Assembly: GCA_964612675.1 (NCBI GenBank)
Contig: CAZTDD010000182.1
Span: 1-9,154 of the forward strand
Reading direction: 5' to 3'
Origin: CAZTDD01 sp964612675
Lineage (GTDB): Bacteria > Hinthialibacterota > Hinthialibacteria > Hinthialibacterales > JAKPRU01
DNA: 9,154 nucleotides
Shown here: positions 1 to 6,791 of the stretch, piece by piece
How the letters are laid out: each line of letters begins with the position of its first letter
Numbering within the stretch: position 1 is the stretch's first letter
The notes under the pieces: generated by a model
Told to the model about the DNA's origin: nothing
Databases searched by the model: none
Seen by the model: the letters and a program-made list of their open reading frames with translations, nothing else
Translations under genes and position numbers: made by a program

Positions 1-30
1 CAAGTTTGGGGGAGGTGTAGGAGGGGGTTG
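1..30. repeat. Edge of a palindromic C/G-rich repeat element, cut by the window
   Basis: The first 30 bases match one arm of the element at 8841-8942. They contain AAGTTTGGGGGAG, a short spacer, then AGGAGGGGGTTG, and the terminal GGGGGTTG is identical. The window begins inside the inner hairpin of that arm, whose CCCCC partner would lie just outside. The rest of the element must be upstream, so its full length is unknown. Confidence 0.6.
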
Positions 31-357
31 CTCCAACGTGCGACAATTACACGTCTTCTCATTCATACTGCAATCCGGATGTGAAACGAAGTATCCTCCT
101 TTGTATTGCTTAGCACGGCTGCCCTCGCTTAAGTTAAGGCTTATGCTGATGAGCCGTTGATACCGAAGACAGAAAGAGGCTCATCAGGAGATTCGCCCTC
201 CCGCGAAAAGCCCCGGCTTTGTTTGCTAAATGGCATTGGGGGATACCTGTCGGGGGCACTTGAGCGGGTGTAGCATGAGATGTGGGACGCAGATGATATT
301 GGGCAGTGTATTTGAATGAACCAGAACAGGTTTTTCTGACAGAAGGACGGGAGGGAG
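31..357. other. Non-coding stretch before the membrane-protein gene pair
   Basis: No convincing gene lies here. One plus-strand frame is open from the window edge to a stop at 158-160, about 52 codons. It begins in the repeat arm and resembles no protein I know, so I treat it as chance. The segment holds one perfect 10-bp inverted repeat (146-187) and, just before the first gene, purine-rich ribosome-binding sequence (AAGGA at 343-347 and GGAGGGAG at 350-357). I could not recognise a promoter or any known riboswitch class. Confidence 0.5.
146..187. other. Perfect 10-bp stem-loop of unknown role
   Basis: CTGATGAGCC (146-155) is exactly complementary to GGCTCATCAG (178-187), with a 22-base loop. 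No T-run follows, so it is not a standard intrinsic terminator. It lies about 170 bases before the first gene and could be a 5'-leader structure, the end of an upstream transcript or an operator. The sequence does not decide between these. Confidence 0.4.
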
Positions 358-1077
358 ATGGAACATCTGCCTTCGTTTTTGATGGGACTCGCCGGTTCCA
401 CTCATTCACTGGGAATGTGTGGCGGGGCGATCTTCAGTCTTTCATTGGTCAGCTGTGACCGATCCAACCGTTTCTTTGCCCTTTCACTATACAGCTCCGG
501 TTATGTTTTCACCTATGTGTTCCTTGGTGCCCTGGCCGGAACAGCAGGACGGACTTTGGTGGAAGGTGGGCTGCAGCACGATTACCGGCAGACACTCATT
601 CTCCTTATCGGTATATTCCTTCTCCTCGTATCACTACAAATGATGGGCCTGTTCTCTCGTCTGAATGTTTTAAACCGTCTACCGGGCAGTCCCATCCTCG
701 AACGTGTTGTCACACGATTACATGTTCGGCCCGCACGGCTCACTCCTTTCTACCTGGGTCTGTTCAACGGATTCTTACCGGGTCCATTGGTGTATGCGGG
801 GCTGGCGATGGCCGTGGTTTCAGCAAGCGCACCGAGCGGTATGCTCGCGATGTTTGTCTTTGCATTGGGCACCCTCCCTCTGTTCTGGCTTTTGGGTGCG
901 AGTGGTTTTGTTTTTTCTCCGAGTACCCGGGCTCGTTTGATCCATGTTATGGCGATTGTGGTTTTGGTCGTGGGATGTGTGGTGATGTGGGGCGGTTTGA
1001 ACACACGCGACGGCAGCCACACAGCGGATGGGGCGGCCAGTCTCCAGATACCGGTAATCTCAGGCGCAACACAGTAA
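358..1077 (+). CDS. TauE/SafE (DsbD_2-like) six-helix membrane protein, cbb3-maturation type
   Basis: This 239-residue integral membrane protein belongs to the UreH-like/DsbD_2 branch of the TauE/SafE superfamily, often found beside ccoG/ccoI/ccoS and implicated in copper or redox handling during cbb3 oxidase assembly. About six helices are visible, near residues 4-29, 43-63, 78-98, 130-154, 160-184 and 194-214. A family repeat signature is present: GSTHSLGMCGG at 13-23 corresponds to the usual HCxGMCGG, and GFLPGPLVY at 138-146 to the usual G-x-LPCG-x-VY. Both usual first cysteines are therefore absent (Ser17 and Gly142), while Cys21 remains. AAGGA and GGAGGGAG precede the ATG. The P-type ATPase homologue starts 15 bases downstream, so the two are probably one operon. 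The family call is fairly safe; the role comes from context. Confidence 0.8.
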   Translation: MEHLPSFLMGLAGSTHSLGMCGGAIFSLSLVSCDRSNRFFALSLYSSGYVFTYVFLGALAGTAGRTLVEGGLQHDYRQTLILLIGIFLLLVSLQMMGLFSRLNVLNRLPGSPILERVVTRLHVRPARLTPFYLGLFNGFLPGPLVYAGLAMAVVSASAPSGMLAMFVFALGTLPLFWLLGASGFVFSPSTRARLIHVMAIVVLVVGCVVMWGGLNTRDGSHTADGAASLQIPVISGATQ

Positions 1078-1092
1078 ACAATAATTTCTCCG

Positions 1093-2961
1093 ATGGTTCT
1101 TGTCGACATCTGTACCTATTGTCATTTGCCGATCTCCACACGAGGTATCCATCGCTATGTTGCGGGTACGGTACACAGGTTTTGCTGCTATGGATGTTTT
1201 CTCGTGTATCGGATTACCGAGCGCGAGGGAGAGGCTTCTTCGTGGTTACTCGCCCGTCTCGGCATCGGTACATTTCTGACCATGGGGACGATGATCTTGA
1301 GCTGGTTACTGTCGGAGAATGCCCCGAGCCAGATGCGGCCCGAAGTTGTATTCCTTATGCGGTGGGGGACTTGGGCGTTAGCGACGCCGGTAATGATTCT
1401 TCTAGGGTATCCCTTATTGAAGCAGGGAGTCGTCGCTCTTCAAAACCGCTCCGTATCGCTTGAAGGCGGAATCGGTTTGGCCTGCGCCGTGATTTACGGA
1501 CTGTCTTTCGCGAATCTCTGTCGGGGCCGGTATGATATTCACTTCGACACTGTGTGCGGTACAGCGCTGCTTGTGACGCTCGGGACGATCCTGGAGGCGA
1601 CATCGAAATCCGCAGCTTCTCGGGATATTCGGGAATTCCTCGGCCGTGACAAAGTCCCGGCATTTCGCGTCGAGGGCGATGAGGTGGGACGGACCAGCGC
1701 TGCCGCTCTCGTGCCTGGAGACATTGTTCGCGTTCCCTGTGGATACACAGTGCCTGCGGATGGACACATCCTCGAGGGGGAATCGCGCGTTCGTCTTACC
1801 CCCTTGACCGGCGAAAGAGAGCCGGTGCTGAGACAGGAAGGAGATGAGATTCTCGAAGGCGGCAAGGTGATTGATAACCCGCTCACCGTTCAGGTTGCCC
1901 GTACGGGCCGACAGACGATATTGTCAAATCTCCTTTCTCGAATCGATGCGGCGGTTTTGGTGCCGTCCAAAACCAGGCGTGCAGTCGATCGAGTCGTTGC
2001 CTTGTTCGGACCGTTTATTGCCGTTGCCGCTGTTTGCACGTTGATTCTGTGGTGGCCGCGCAACCACACGGCGGCTTGGTTTAATTTCCTGTCGGTTATG
2101 GTGATCGCCTATCCCTGCGGATTAGTTTTGACAACGCCGCTTGCGACAACCCTCGCCATAGCACGTGCCGCACGGGAAGGAGTATTGCTCGCCGAAGCAG
2201 CTGTAGTCGAGAACCTATCCGGGATTTCTGCATGTTTTTTCGATGAAACCGATTCGTTCAGGGAGACTTCGCGTAATTCCCGTCTTGGCAAGGATTTGCA
2301 GTCTCGACGGCTTGACTCCCGTCGGGGGCACGGAGGCGCTACCGTAGCGACGGTCGTAGCGGCATCGACCGGCGTAACCGAACACTCGGCTGTCCCCGGA
2401 ATACAGGCACGTCCTATGCGATTTATTGAATTGTGTACGAAGCTTCATGAGCGAGGTCTGCGGACCATCTTGTTGCGGGGACCGTCTTTGGATTCCGACG
2501 AAAGCGATAGTCGATCTTCTGTGGTTGACGGTGTCTATGTTGGTATCAGCGCAGGAGAGAAACAGCGTCTCATTCAATCTTATCGGAACGCGGGGCATGA
2601 AGTGGCGCTGATATCGAGCGATGCGGTGAATCTTAAGGAACTCTCGGGAGCGAACCTCCACGTGGCAGTGGGGGCGGAATGCGGAGACACGATTCCCGAC
2701 TCCGCCGTTACGTTCATGGGCAAAGATCTGGAACGTCTTCCATGGCTGATCGATCTTTCTCGCCGGGTGTGGCGCACGGTGAATTGGAACCTCACGTGGT
2801 GTTTCTTCTACAGTGTAGTCGGAATGGTCGCAGCGGCTGCCGGGATTCTCGATCCTGTTTTTGCGGCGGCGGCAATGCTGGTAAGCGGGACGCTGGTCGC
2901 CGGTAACACAGCGCAGATTCATAATTACTCCGGGCCGGGGGAAGCGACACGACGCGTCTAG
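1093..2961 (+). CDS. Degenerate CcoI/CopA-like P1B-type ATPase homologue, likely catalytically dead
   Basis: Normal relatives pump copper, in CcoI for cbb3 oxidase assembly. The cysteine-rich head is present (CTYC 7-10, CCYGC 31-35), as in the CcoI N-terminal domain, followed by about eight membrane helices. The actuator domain is recognisable (PGD 208-210, TGE 239-241, although TGES reads TGER). Other motifs are altered: helix-6 CPC is YPC (340-342); DKTGT is DETDS (384-388, so the phosphorylatable Asp384 survives alone); SEHP is TEHS (429-432); TGD is RGP (462-464); GDGxND is SDAVNL or SSDAVN (near 508-514). Only about 80 residues separate the DKTGT and TGD positions, against roughly 200 usually, so most of the nucleotide-binding domain is missing. 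The frame is uninterrupted and still aligns with the family beyond each altered motif, which argues against a frameshift. No strong ribosome-binding site precedes the ATG, and translation may be coupled to the upstream gene. Family membership is clear; pump activity is very unlikely. Confidence 0.85.
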   Translation: MVLVDICTYCHLPISTRGIHRYVAGTVHRFCCYGCFLVYRITEREGEASSWLLARLGIGTFLTMGTMILSWLLSENAPSQMRPEVVFLMRWGTWALATPVMILLGYPLLKQGVVALQNRSVSLEGGIGLACAVIYGLSFANLCRGRYDIHFDTVCGTALLVTLGTILEATSKSAASRDIREFLGRDKVPAFRVEGDEVGRTSAAALVPGDIVRVPCGYTVPADGHILEGESRVRLTPLTGEREPVLRQEGDEILEGGKVIDNPLTVQVARTGRQTILSNLLSRIDAAVLVPSKTRRAVDRVVALFGPFIAVAAVCTLILWWPRNHTAAWFNFLSVMVIAYPCGLVLTTPLATTLAIARAAREGVLLAEAAVVENLSGISACFFDETDSFRETSRNSRLGKDLQSRRLDSRRGHGGATVATVVAASTGVTEHSAVPGIQARPMRFIELCTKLHERGLRTILLRGPSLDSDESDSRSSVVDGVYVGISAGEKQRLIQSYRNAGHEVALISSDAVNLKELSGANLHVAVGAECGDTIPDSAVTFMGKDLERLPWLIDLSRRVWRTVNWNLTWCFFYSVVGMVAAAAGILDPVFAAAAMLVSGTLVAGNTAQIHNYSGPGEATRRV

Positions 2962-3092
2962 CTGTCCTGGAAATCTCTTTTGCTCCGAAACATCCCTTGT
3001 GAGAGGTCCCCTTCAACATTACCATTTTAAGTTTGACCCATAATTCTCAACCATGGCTCGACAGAAGGATGTGAAGAGGTCTGAGAGGACAT

Positions 3093-3101
3093 TGTTATAA
3101 C
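3093..3101 (+). promoter_or_regulatory. Candidate extended -10 promoter for purA
   Basis: TGTTATAAC fits an extended -10 element (TGn followed by TATAAC) about 48 bases before the purA start. No good -35 box lies 17 bases upstream, which extended -10 promoters can tolerate. The 187-base gap after the preceding gene also favours a separate promoter for purA. The sigma-70-type match is seen by eye only. Confidence 0.3.
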
Positions 3102-3148
3102 TCTCTCATCCGTCCGAAGTCCCATCGAAAAACAGTGGAGCAGAGACT

Positions 3149-4444
3149 ATGTCTGTTGTCGTAACCGTCGGAAGTCAGTGGGGGGATGAAGGCAAAGGGA
3201 AAATTGTCGATTATTTGTGCGAGCAAGCGGATGTTGTCATCCGTCACCAGGGCGGAAACAATGCCGGTCACACGATCCGTGTGAATAACGTTCAGCACAT
3301 TTTCCACATTGTACCAAGTGGGTTATTCCATCCTGGGAAGGTCTGTGTAGTCGGCAATGGGGTGGTTATCGATCCGGCGGTTATGCTGGAGGAGATCGAC
3401 AACTTGATATCAAACGATATCGAGGTCATTCCCGATCGACTCAAAATCAGCGGACAGGCCAATGTAATTATGCCCTATCACAAACTGCTGGACGCTCTCG
3501 AAGAGGAACAAAGCGGCGGGCGTCTTGGCACAACGAAGCGCGGTATCGGCCCTGTATACCAGGATAAAGCGGCACGAATCGGGATTCGGATGTGGGATCT
3601 GATCGACCCGGATGTATTCCGTGAGAAACTCCGTTACGCGTTGGAGCGAAAGAACCGGTTGATCGAGAACCTGTACGGCGGCGAACCGCTCGACGAAGAT
3701 GACGTTTATAATACGTATACAGCCTATGCGGAACGGCTCGCTCCTTTTGTGTGCGATACGGCGGAGTTTTTGGAGGATTCGCTTAGCCAGGCAAAGCGCA
3801 TTCTCTGCGAGGGGAATCAGGGAACTCTTCTGGATGTCGATTACGGAACGTATCCCTATGTGACTTCGACGACGACTATCGCGGGCGGAGCGGTTACGGG
3901 TGCGGGAATTCCCGCATGGAGAATCGATCGCGTGCTTGGGATCACAAAAGCGTTCCAGACGCGCGTCGGAGAAGGACCTTTCCCCACCGAACTGCCCAAC
4001 GAAATGGGTAACAGGCTGCGAACCGCCGGGCCGGTCGGCGAGTTCGGAGCGACAACCGGACGACCGAGACGCTGCGGGTGGCTGGATTTGGTGTTGCTGC
4101 GGTACGCCGTACGGATCGGCGGGATCAACGCGCTGGCGGTGAGCAAACTGGATGCCCTAGGCGAGATGGACACCATCGAAGCCTGCGTCGCTTACGAGTC
4201 TGACGGTCGCGAAATGAGAACTTTCGACGGTAATATGAACCGGCTGAAAGACGTTAAAATCAAAACCGTACCCCGGCCCAGCTGGAAAAGCGATATCAGC
4301 GGGGTCCGGCGCTTTGAGGATCTTCCTTCCGAAGCCAAAGACTATATTGAGTTCATCGAACGGGAAACCGGTGTTCCTGTGGTGATGATATCGGTCGGGC
4401 CGGAGCGCGATCAGACCGTGGTTCGCGAAGCCATGTTTGAGTGA
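3149..4444 (+). CDS. purA: Adenylosuccinate synthetase
   Basis: The enzyme joins IMP and aspartate using GTP to make adenylosuccinate, the first committed step from IMP to AMP, in the cytoplasm. At 431 residues it has the usual full bacterial length. Visible motifs include GDEGKGK (12-18) with catalytic Asp13, QGGNNAGHT (34-42) with catalytic His41, GTTKRGIGP (127-135), EGNQGTLLDVDYGTYPYVTS (221-240), TRVGEGPFPTEL (271-282), GATTGRPRRCGWLD (300-313), the base-recognition SKLD (332-335) and SVGPERDQT (415-423). The second position of the usual GRGIGP and the EGAQ motif vary (KRGIGP, EGNQ), which looks harmless. GGAG at 3137-3140 sits eight bases before the ATG. It ends 37 bases from a gene on the other strand with no clear terminator between them. 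I see no functional link to its neighbours; it is a housekeeping gene. Confidence 0.97.
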   Translation: MSVVVTVGSQWGDEGKGKIVDYLCEQADVVIRHQGGNNAGHTIRVNNVQHIFHIVPSGLFHPGKVCVVGNGVVIDPAVMLEEIDNLISNDIEVIPDRLKISGQANVIMPYHKLLDALEEEQSGGRLGTTKRGIGPVYQDKAARIGIRMWDLIDPDVFREKLRYALERKNRLIENLYGGEPLDEDDVYNTYTAYAERLAPFVCDTAEFLEDSLSQAKRILCEGNQGTLLDVDYGTYPYVTSTTTIAGGAVTGAGIPAWRIDRVLGITKAFQTRVGEGPFPTELPNEMGNRLRTAGPVGEFGATTGRPRRCGWLDLVLLRYAVRIGGINALAVSKLDALGEMDTIEACVAYESDGREMRTFDGNMNRLKDVKIKTVPRPSWKSDISGVRRFEDLPSEAKDYIEFIERETGVPVVMISVGPERDQTVVREAMFE

Positions 4445-4481
4445 TACGTGGGATGGTTTCTGTGCACGCTTTGGGGTCCAG

Positions 4482-5324
4482 CTAAGCCCTCTCCATCCAC
4501 CTCCGTGCTTCGGGGACAAAATGTGCGAGGCCTTCTAAAACACCTGCCGAATAATTTCCGTTCATTTCTAGGAACCCGCCCTGCGCGAGATACAGCTTCT
4601 CGGGATATCCTTTTTGCTTGACGGCTTCGAGAGCCTCTTTGCGCACATCCTCGGCGGCGTTTTTTACCAGAACCGCCTGGAGACCGCTGGTGAGAGGGGC
4701 AAGATCGTTTCCGCTGTCGCCGGCATAAACGGTTCTCTCCTCGCCGAACCCTTTATTCTTCATGAGGAATCGAACCGCGTGTTCTTTTGTCGCACGTTTT
4801 GGCAGAATATCCAGCAGTCCAACATGTGCCTGCTCGTCGACGCTCCAAATCAGGCTGGTTTCCAGACCCTGCTCATCGAGTCGTTTTTGTACCTCTTCGA
4901 GCAACGCGTTGCGATCCACGTTCTCATCGACATAATAACTCAACTTATACACGTTCTGTTTCTCTGATTCCTGGAGACGTAATTCCGCGATATCGGAGAG
5001 TAATTCAGCCAAATCTTCGTGAGACATTCCTCGCCAGTCCTGCCCGATTTCATCATGCCAGTCCTGCCAGGAATTCCAGTCACCGTTGTCCACTTGATAA
5101 ATCGTTGTACCTACATCTCCAATAGCGTAATCGGGGACGGGAAGAGAATACTCTTCAATGGCCTGGAGTATGAGCTCTTTATGACGACCCGAAACATACG
5201 CGAGCGTAATTTCGGATCGCGAGGCCAATGAGCGCAGTAAAGGACGTGCTTGCGGAGACTCCTCCTGCGTTCCATTCGGAAGGATGGTTCGGTCTAAATC
5301 GCTGCACAATAGAATATTGTTCAT
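4482..5324 (-). CDS. Sucrose-phosphate-phosphatase-like HAD-IIB hydrolase
   Basis: This 280-residue cytoplasmic HAD phosphatase most resembles the sucrose-6F-phosphate phosphatase (S6PP) family, which releases sucrose and phosphate. HAD motif I is DLDRT (9-13, nucleophile Asp9, acid/base Asp11). Motif II is the serine of YVSGR (43-47). A lysine near 177-180 fits motif III, and AGDSGND (201-207) is motif IV binding magnesium. PVPDYAIGDVGTTIY (62-76) closely follows the S6PP pattern in the cap region. Its ATG overlaps the stop of the upstream glycosidase by four bases (ATGA), so translation is probably coupled; AGGGA about eight bases upstream can also serve. No sucrose-phosphate synthase is in the window. 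Related HAD-IIB enzymes dephosphorylate mannosyl- or glucosyl-3-phosphoglycerate, so the substrate is only likely, not certain. All catalytic motifs are intact. Confidence 0.82.
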   Translation of the reverse strand: MNNILLCSDLDRTILPNGTQEESPQARPLLRSLASRSEITLAYVSGRHKELILQAIEEYSLPVPDYAIGDVGTTIYQVDNGDWNSWQDWHDEIGQDWRGMSHEDLAELLSDIAELRLQESEKQNVYKLSYYVDENVDRNALLEEVQKRLDEQGLETSLIWSVDEQAHVGLLDILPKRATKEHAVRFLMKNKGFGEERTVYAGDSGNDLAPLTSGLQAVLVKNAAEDVRKEALEAVKQKGYPEKLYLAQGGFLEMNGNYSAGVLEGLAHFVPEARRWMERA

Positions 5325-6619
5325 TGTCTTTTCCCTTTTTCAAAGAGGTATTTCCCCTCCAATGCGTAATGTCCGATAATCGCGCCCGCCGCGCTCCATC
5401 CCTGCCATCGTGTGCCACCGGGAGTCAACTCTTGTCCATGAACGTATTCGGGAAAGCTCCACTCTTCTCCTTCCATCTCAAGCGCGTTCGCTTTGTGGAC
5501 GGCGCGAAGGTAGCTGCGGGCTTTATCGGTTTCGCCGCGTTTAGCAAGATCCGCGACGTAAAAACCGGTAATCATCGGCCACAACCCGCCGTTATGATAC
5601 TCATGCGGCCTGTTTTTGAATTTATATGAAAATGTCATTTTCAAATCCTGCCAGTCCTCATCGTCCACTGGCGTAATGACCGGATGAAAGGCCGGCAGCA
5701 GGGGAAGATCTTCATTCAAGGTACTCTCGATATAGACGTCGATCTTTTCGCGTTGATGGTCGTCACAAACTCCCAAGAAAGAACTCAGCACGTTGGCGAA
5801 GGAATCGAAACGATATCCGTAGCCGTGAGGTGAAAAATACGGCAGCCAATATTTTCCTCTGCGTTGACAGTCCACCGTATACCCTTTTTTGTAAATAACC
5901 TCGTGGTAAACATCTTCGGGAATATCGCCATCGTCGTTGAACCAGTAGTTTGCCTGGATAAGATGTCGAAGGCGGCTGGCGCATTCCGCGACCGAGTGAT
6001 CGGGGGAACCATGCAAATGGGCGTGAATTTCGTGGATCGTCCGATGGACTTGGAGATATAGCAGTTGATCGTACAAAACATACCCGTGATGCAGATATTC
6101 GTCCGCCCAATCGCCGGTCTGAGGGATGTAGAGCAGTCCGCGATTGTTGAATTCCCATGTACCGAGAAGGAAGCGGATCTTTTCAATTACGGGCATCATC
6201 TTATCGAGGAACTCATCATCGCCCGTGTGTTTCCAGTATTCTCCGCAAGCGATAATAAACCATAGATCGGCGTCGACCCGGCCGGCCATCCCGCCGTAGC
6301 TGATACGACCGGACTGGGTATCGACGTTGCTGGGGATTTCTCCATGGGGTCCCTGGTATTCGGCCAGGGTTTCAAGAGTTTGGCGTGCTGTCTTAATCAG
6401 ATCATTATCGCCGGTCAGGAGGGCGGCCAGAGCGAGTATGGCTCCGTCTCGTCCCCAGACACGGTGATAATTCGCCTGTTTTGTCGGACTTGCCAGGAAT
6501 CCATCCGCGTTACTGCAGGCATACAAGAGCTCAATCGATTTTTCGAGACCTTCTTCGAAGATCCTATTCTCGGATTTGTGTGATTTTTTCGTCTGTGTTT
6601 TTGTCTTTTTTGCGTTCAA
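5321..6619 (-). CDS. GH100-like (alpha/alpha)6 glycosidase, probable alkaline/neutral invertase or debranching-type enzyme
   Basis: The predicted 432-residue cytoplasmic glycosidase has no signal peptide and an (alpha/alpha)6-barrel pattern. Motifs resembling GH100 alkaline/neutral invertases, which split sucrose into glucose and fructose, are WGRDG (55-59), PHGEIPSN (91-98), GRVDADLW (near 113-120), GDWADEY (169-175), YHNGGLWP (341-348), SFPEY (388-392) and GWSAAG (407-412). By position Asp173 could be the general acid and Glu391 the base, 218 residues apart, as I recall for the cyanobacterial invertase InvA (Asp188 and Glu414). GH63 and glycogen-debranching enzymes share the fold, so glycogen side-chain or glucosylglycerate hydrolysis is not excluded. 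I chose the TTG at 6617-6619 because a perfect GGAGGAGGT lies nine bases upstream; ATGs at 6650-6652 and 6647-6649 have no good site. A lysine-rich stretch fills residues 4-20. It overlaps the phosphatase gene by ATGA, so the two form an operon. Confidence 0.78.
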   Translation of the reverse strand: MNAKKTKTQTKKSHKSENRIFEEGLEKSIELLYACSNADGFLASPTKQANYHRVWGRDGAILALAALLTGDNDLIKTARQTLETLAEYQGPHGEIPSNVDTQSGRISYGGMAGRVDADLWFIIACGEYWKHTGDDEFLDKMMPVIEKIRFLLGTWEFNNRGLLYIPQTGDWADEYLHHGYVLYDQLLYLQVHRTIHEIHAHLHGSPDHSVAECASRLRHLIQANYWFNDDGDIPEDVYHEVIYKKGYTVDCQRRGKYWLPYFSPHGYGYRFDSFANVLSSFLGVCDDHQREKIDVYIESTLNEDLPLLPAFHPVITPVDDEDWQDLKMTFSYKFKNRPHEYHNGGLWPMITGFYVADLAKRGETDKARSYLRAVHKANALEMEGEEWSFPEYVHGQELTPGGTRWQGWSAAGAIIGHYALEGKYLFEKGKRQ

Positions 6620-6628
6620 GGATTCCTT

Positions 6629-6637
6629 ACCTCCTCC
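6629..6637 (-). promoter_or_regulatory. Strong ribosome-binding site that sets a TTG start
   Basis: On the minus strand this reads GGAGGAGGT, nine bases before TTG at 6617-6619. It lies inside the longer frame that would begin at 6652 or 6679. A site this strong would be pointless there unless translation starts at the TTG. Confidence 0.65.
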
Positions 6638-6681
6638 GCACTGTGTCATCATGAATGCGCTTACAGTGTTCTCTTCCAATT

Positions 6682-6706
6682 AGTGTAACAAATGAAGTGA
6701 TGAAGT
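6682..6706 (-). promoter_or_regulatory. Weak promoter-like site with tandem heptamer upstream of the glycosidase operon
   Basis: On the minus strand a heptamer ACTTCAT occurs twice, 8 bases apart (plus-strand ATGAAGT at 6692-6698 and 6700-6706). It is followed by TACACT (6687-6682), which could be a -10 box. No clear -35 is present. The direct repeat beside a possible -10 could be an operator for the operon, but the match is weak. Confidence 0.2.
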
Positions 6707-6755
6707 TGACCCTAACGTTGCAAAACTGACTCCTCTTGCCAACATTTCCAAATCT

Positions 6756-6790
6756 CTCCCCCCGTTCACGGGGGGAGTCGGAGGGGGGGC
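6756..6790. repeat. Half-copy of the palindromic C/G-rich repeat
   Basis: CTCCCCCCG (6756-6764) and CGGGGGGAG (6769-6777) form a perfect 9-bp stem with a TTCA loop. They are followed by TCGGAGGGGGGGC, which parallels the GGTTAGGAGGGGGTTG end of the element at 8841-8942. Only one arm is present here. It lies between the secreted-protein gene and the glycosidase gene. Confidence 0.6.
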
Positions 6791-6791
6791 A

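Noticed and set aside
2..160. 3' end of an upstream gene on the plus strand
   Set aside because: The open frame is only about 52 codons, begins inside the repeat arm, and gives a glycine-rich then unremarkable peptide with no family resemblance.
146..187. Hammerhead ribozyme, suggested by CTGATGAG and a nearby GAAA
   Set aside because: The core order is wrong: after CTGATGA the sequence pairs directly with the far arm, the GAAA is not placed after a stem II, and no UH cleavage site with stems I and III can be drawn.
188..230. Short GC-rich inverted repeat (AAAGCC/GGCTTT) as an intrinsic terminator
   Set aside because: The loop is only two bases and the following TTTGTTTG is interrupted; too weak to call.
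2236..2500. A frameshift or sequencing error explaining the broken ATPase motifs
   Set aside because: The same frame aligns with the family before and after each altered motif (DETDS, TEHS, PeDK-like AGEK, the GDGxND position, helices 7-8), so no frame change is needed. The shortfall is an in-frame loss of the N domain.
2215..2922. 235-codon minus-strand open frame
   Set aside because: It lies wholly opposite the ATPase homologue, whose frame shows clear family motifs; the antisense peptide shows none.
3033..3038. TTGACC as a -35 box for purA
   Set aside because: At 16-18 bases downstream there is no -10-like sequence; the TATAAC at 3096 is far too distant to pair with it.
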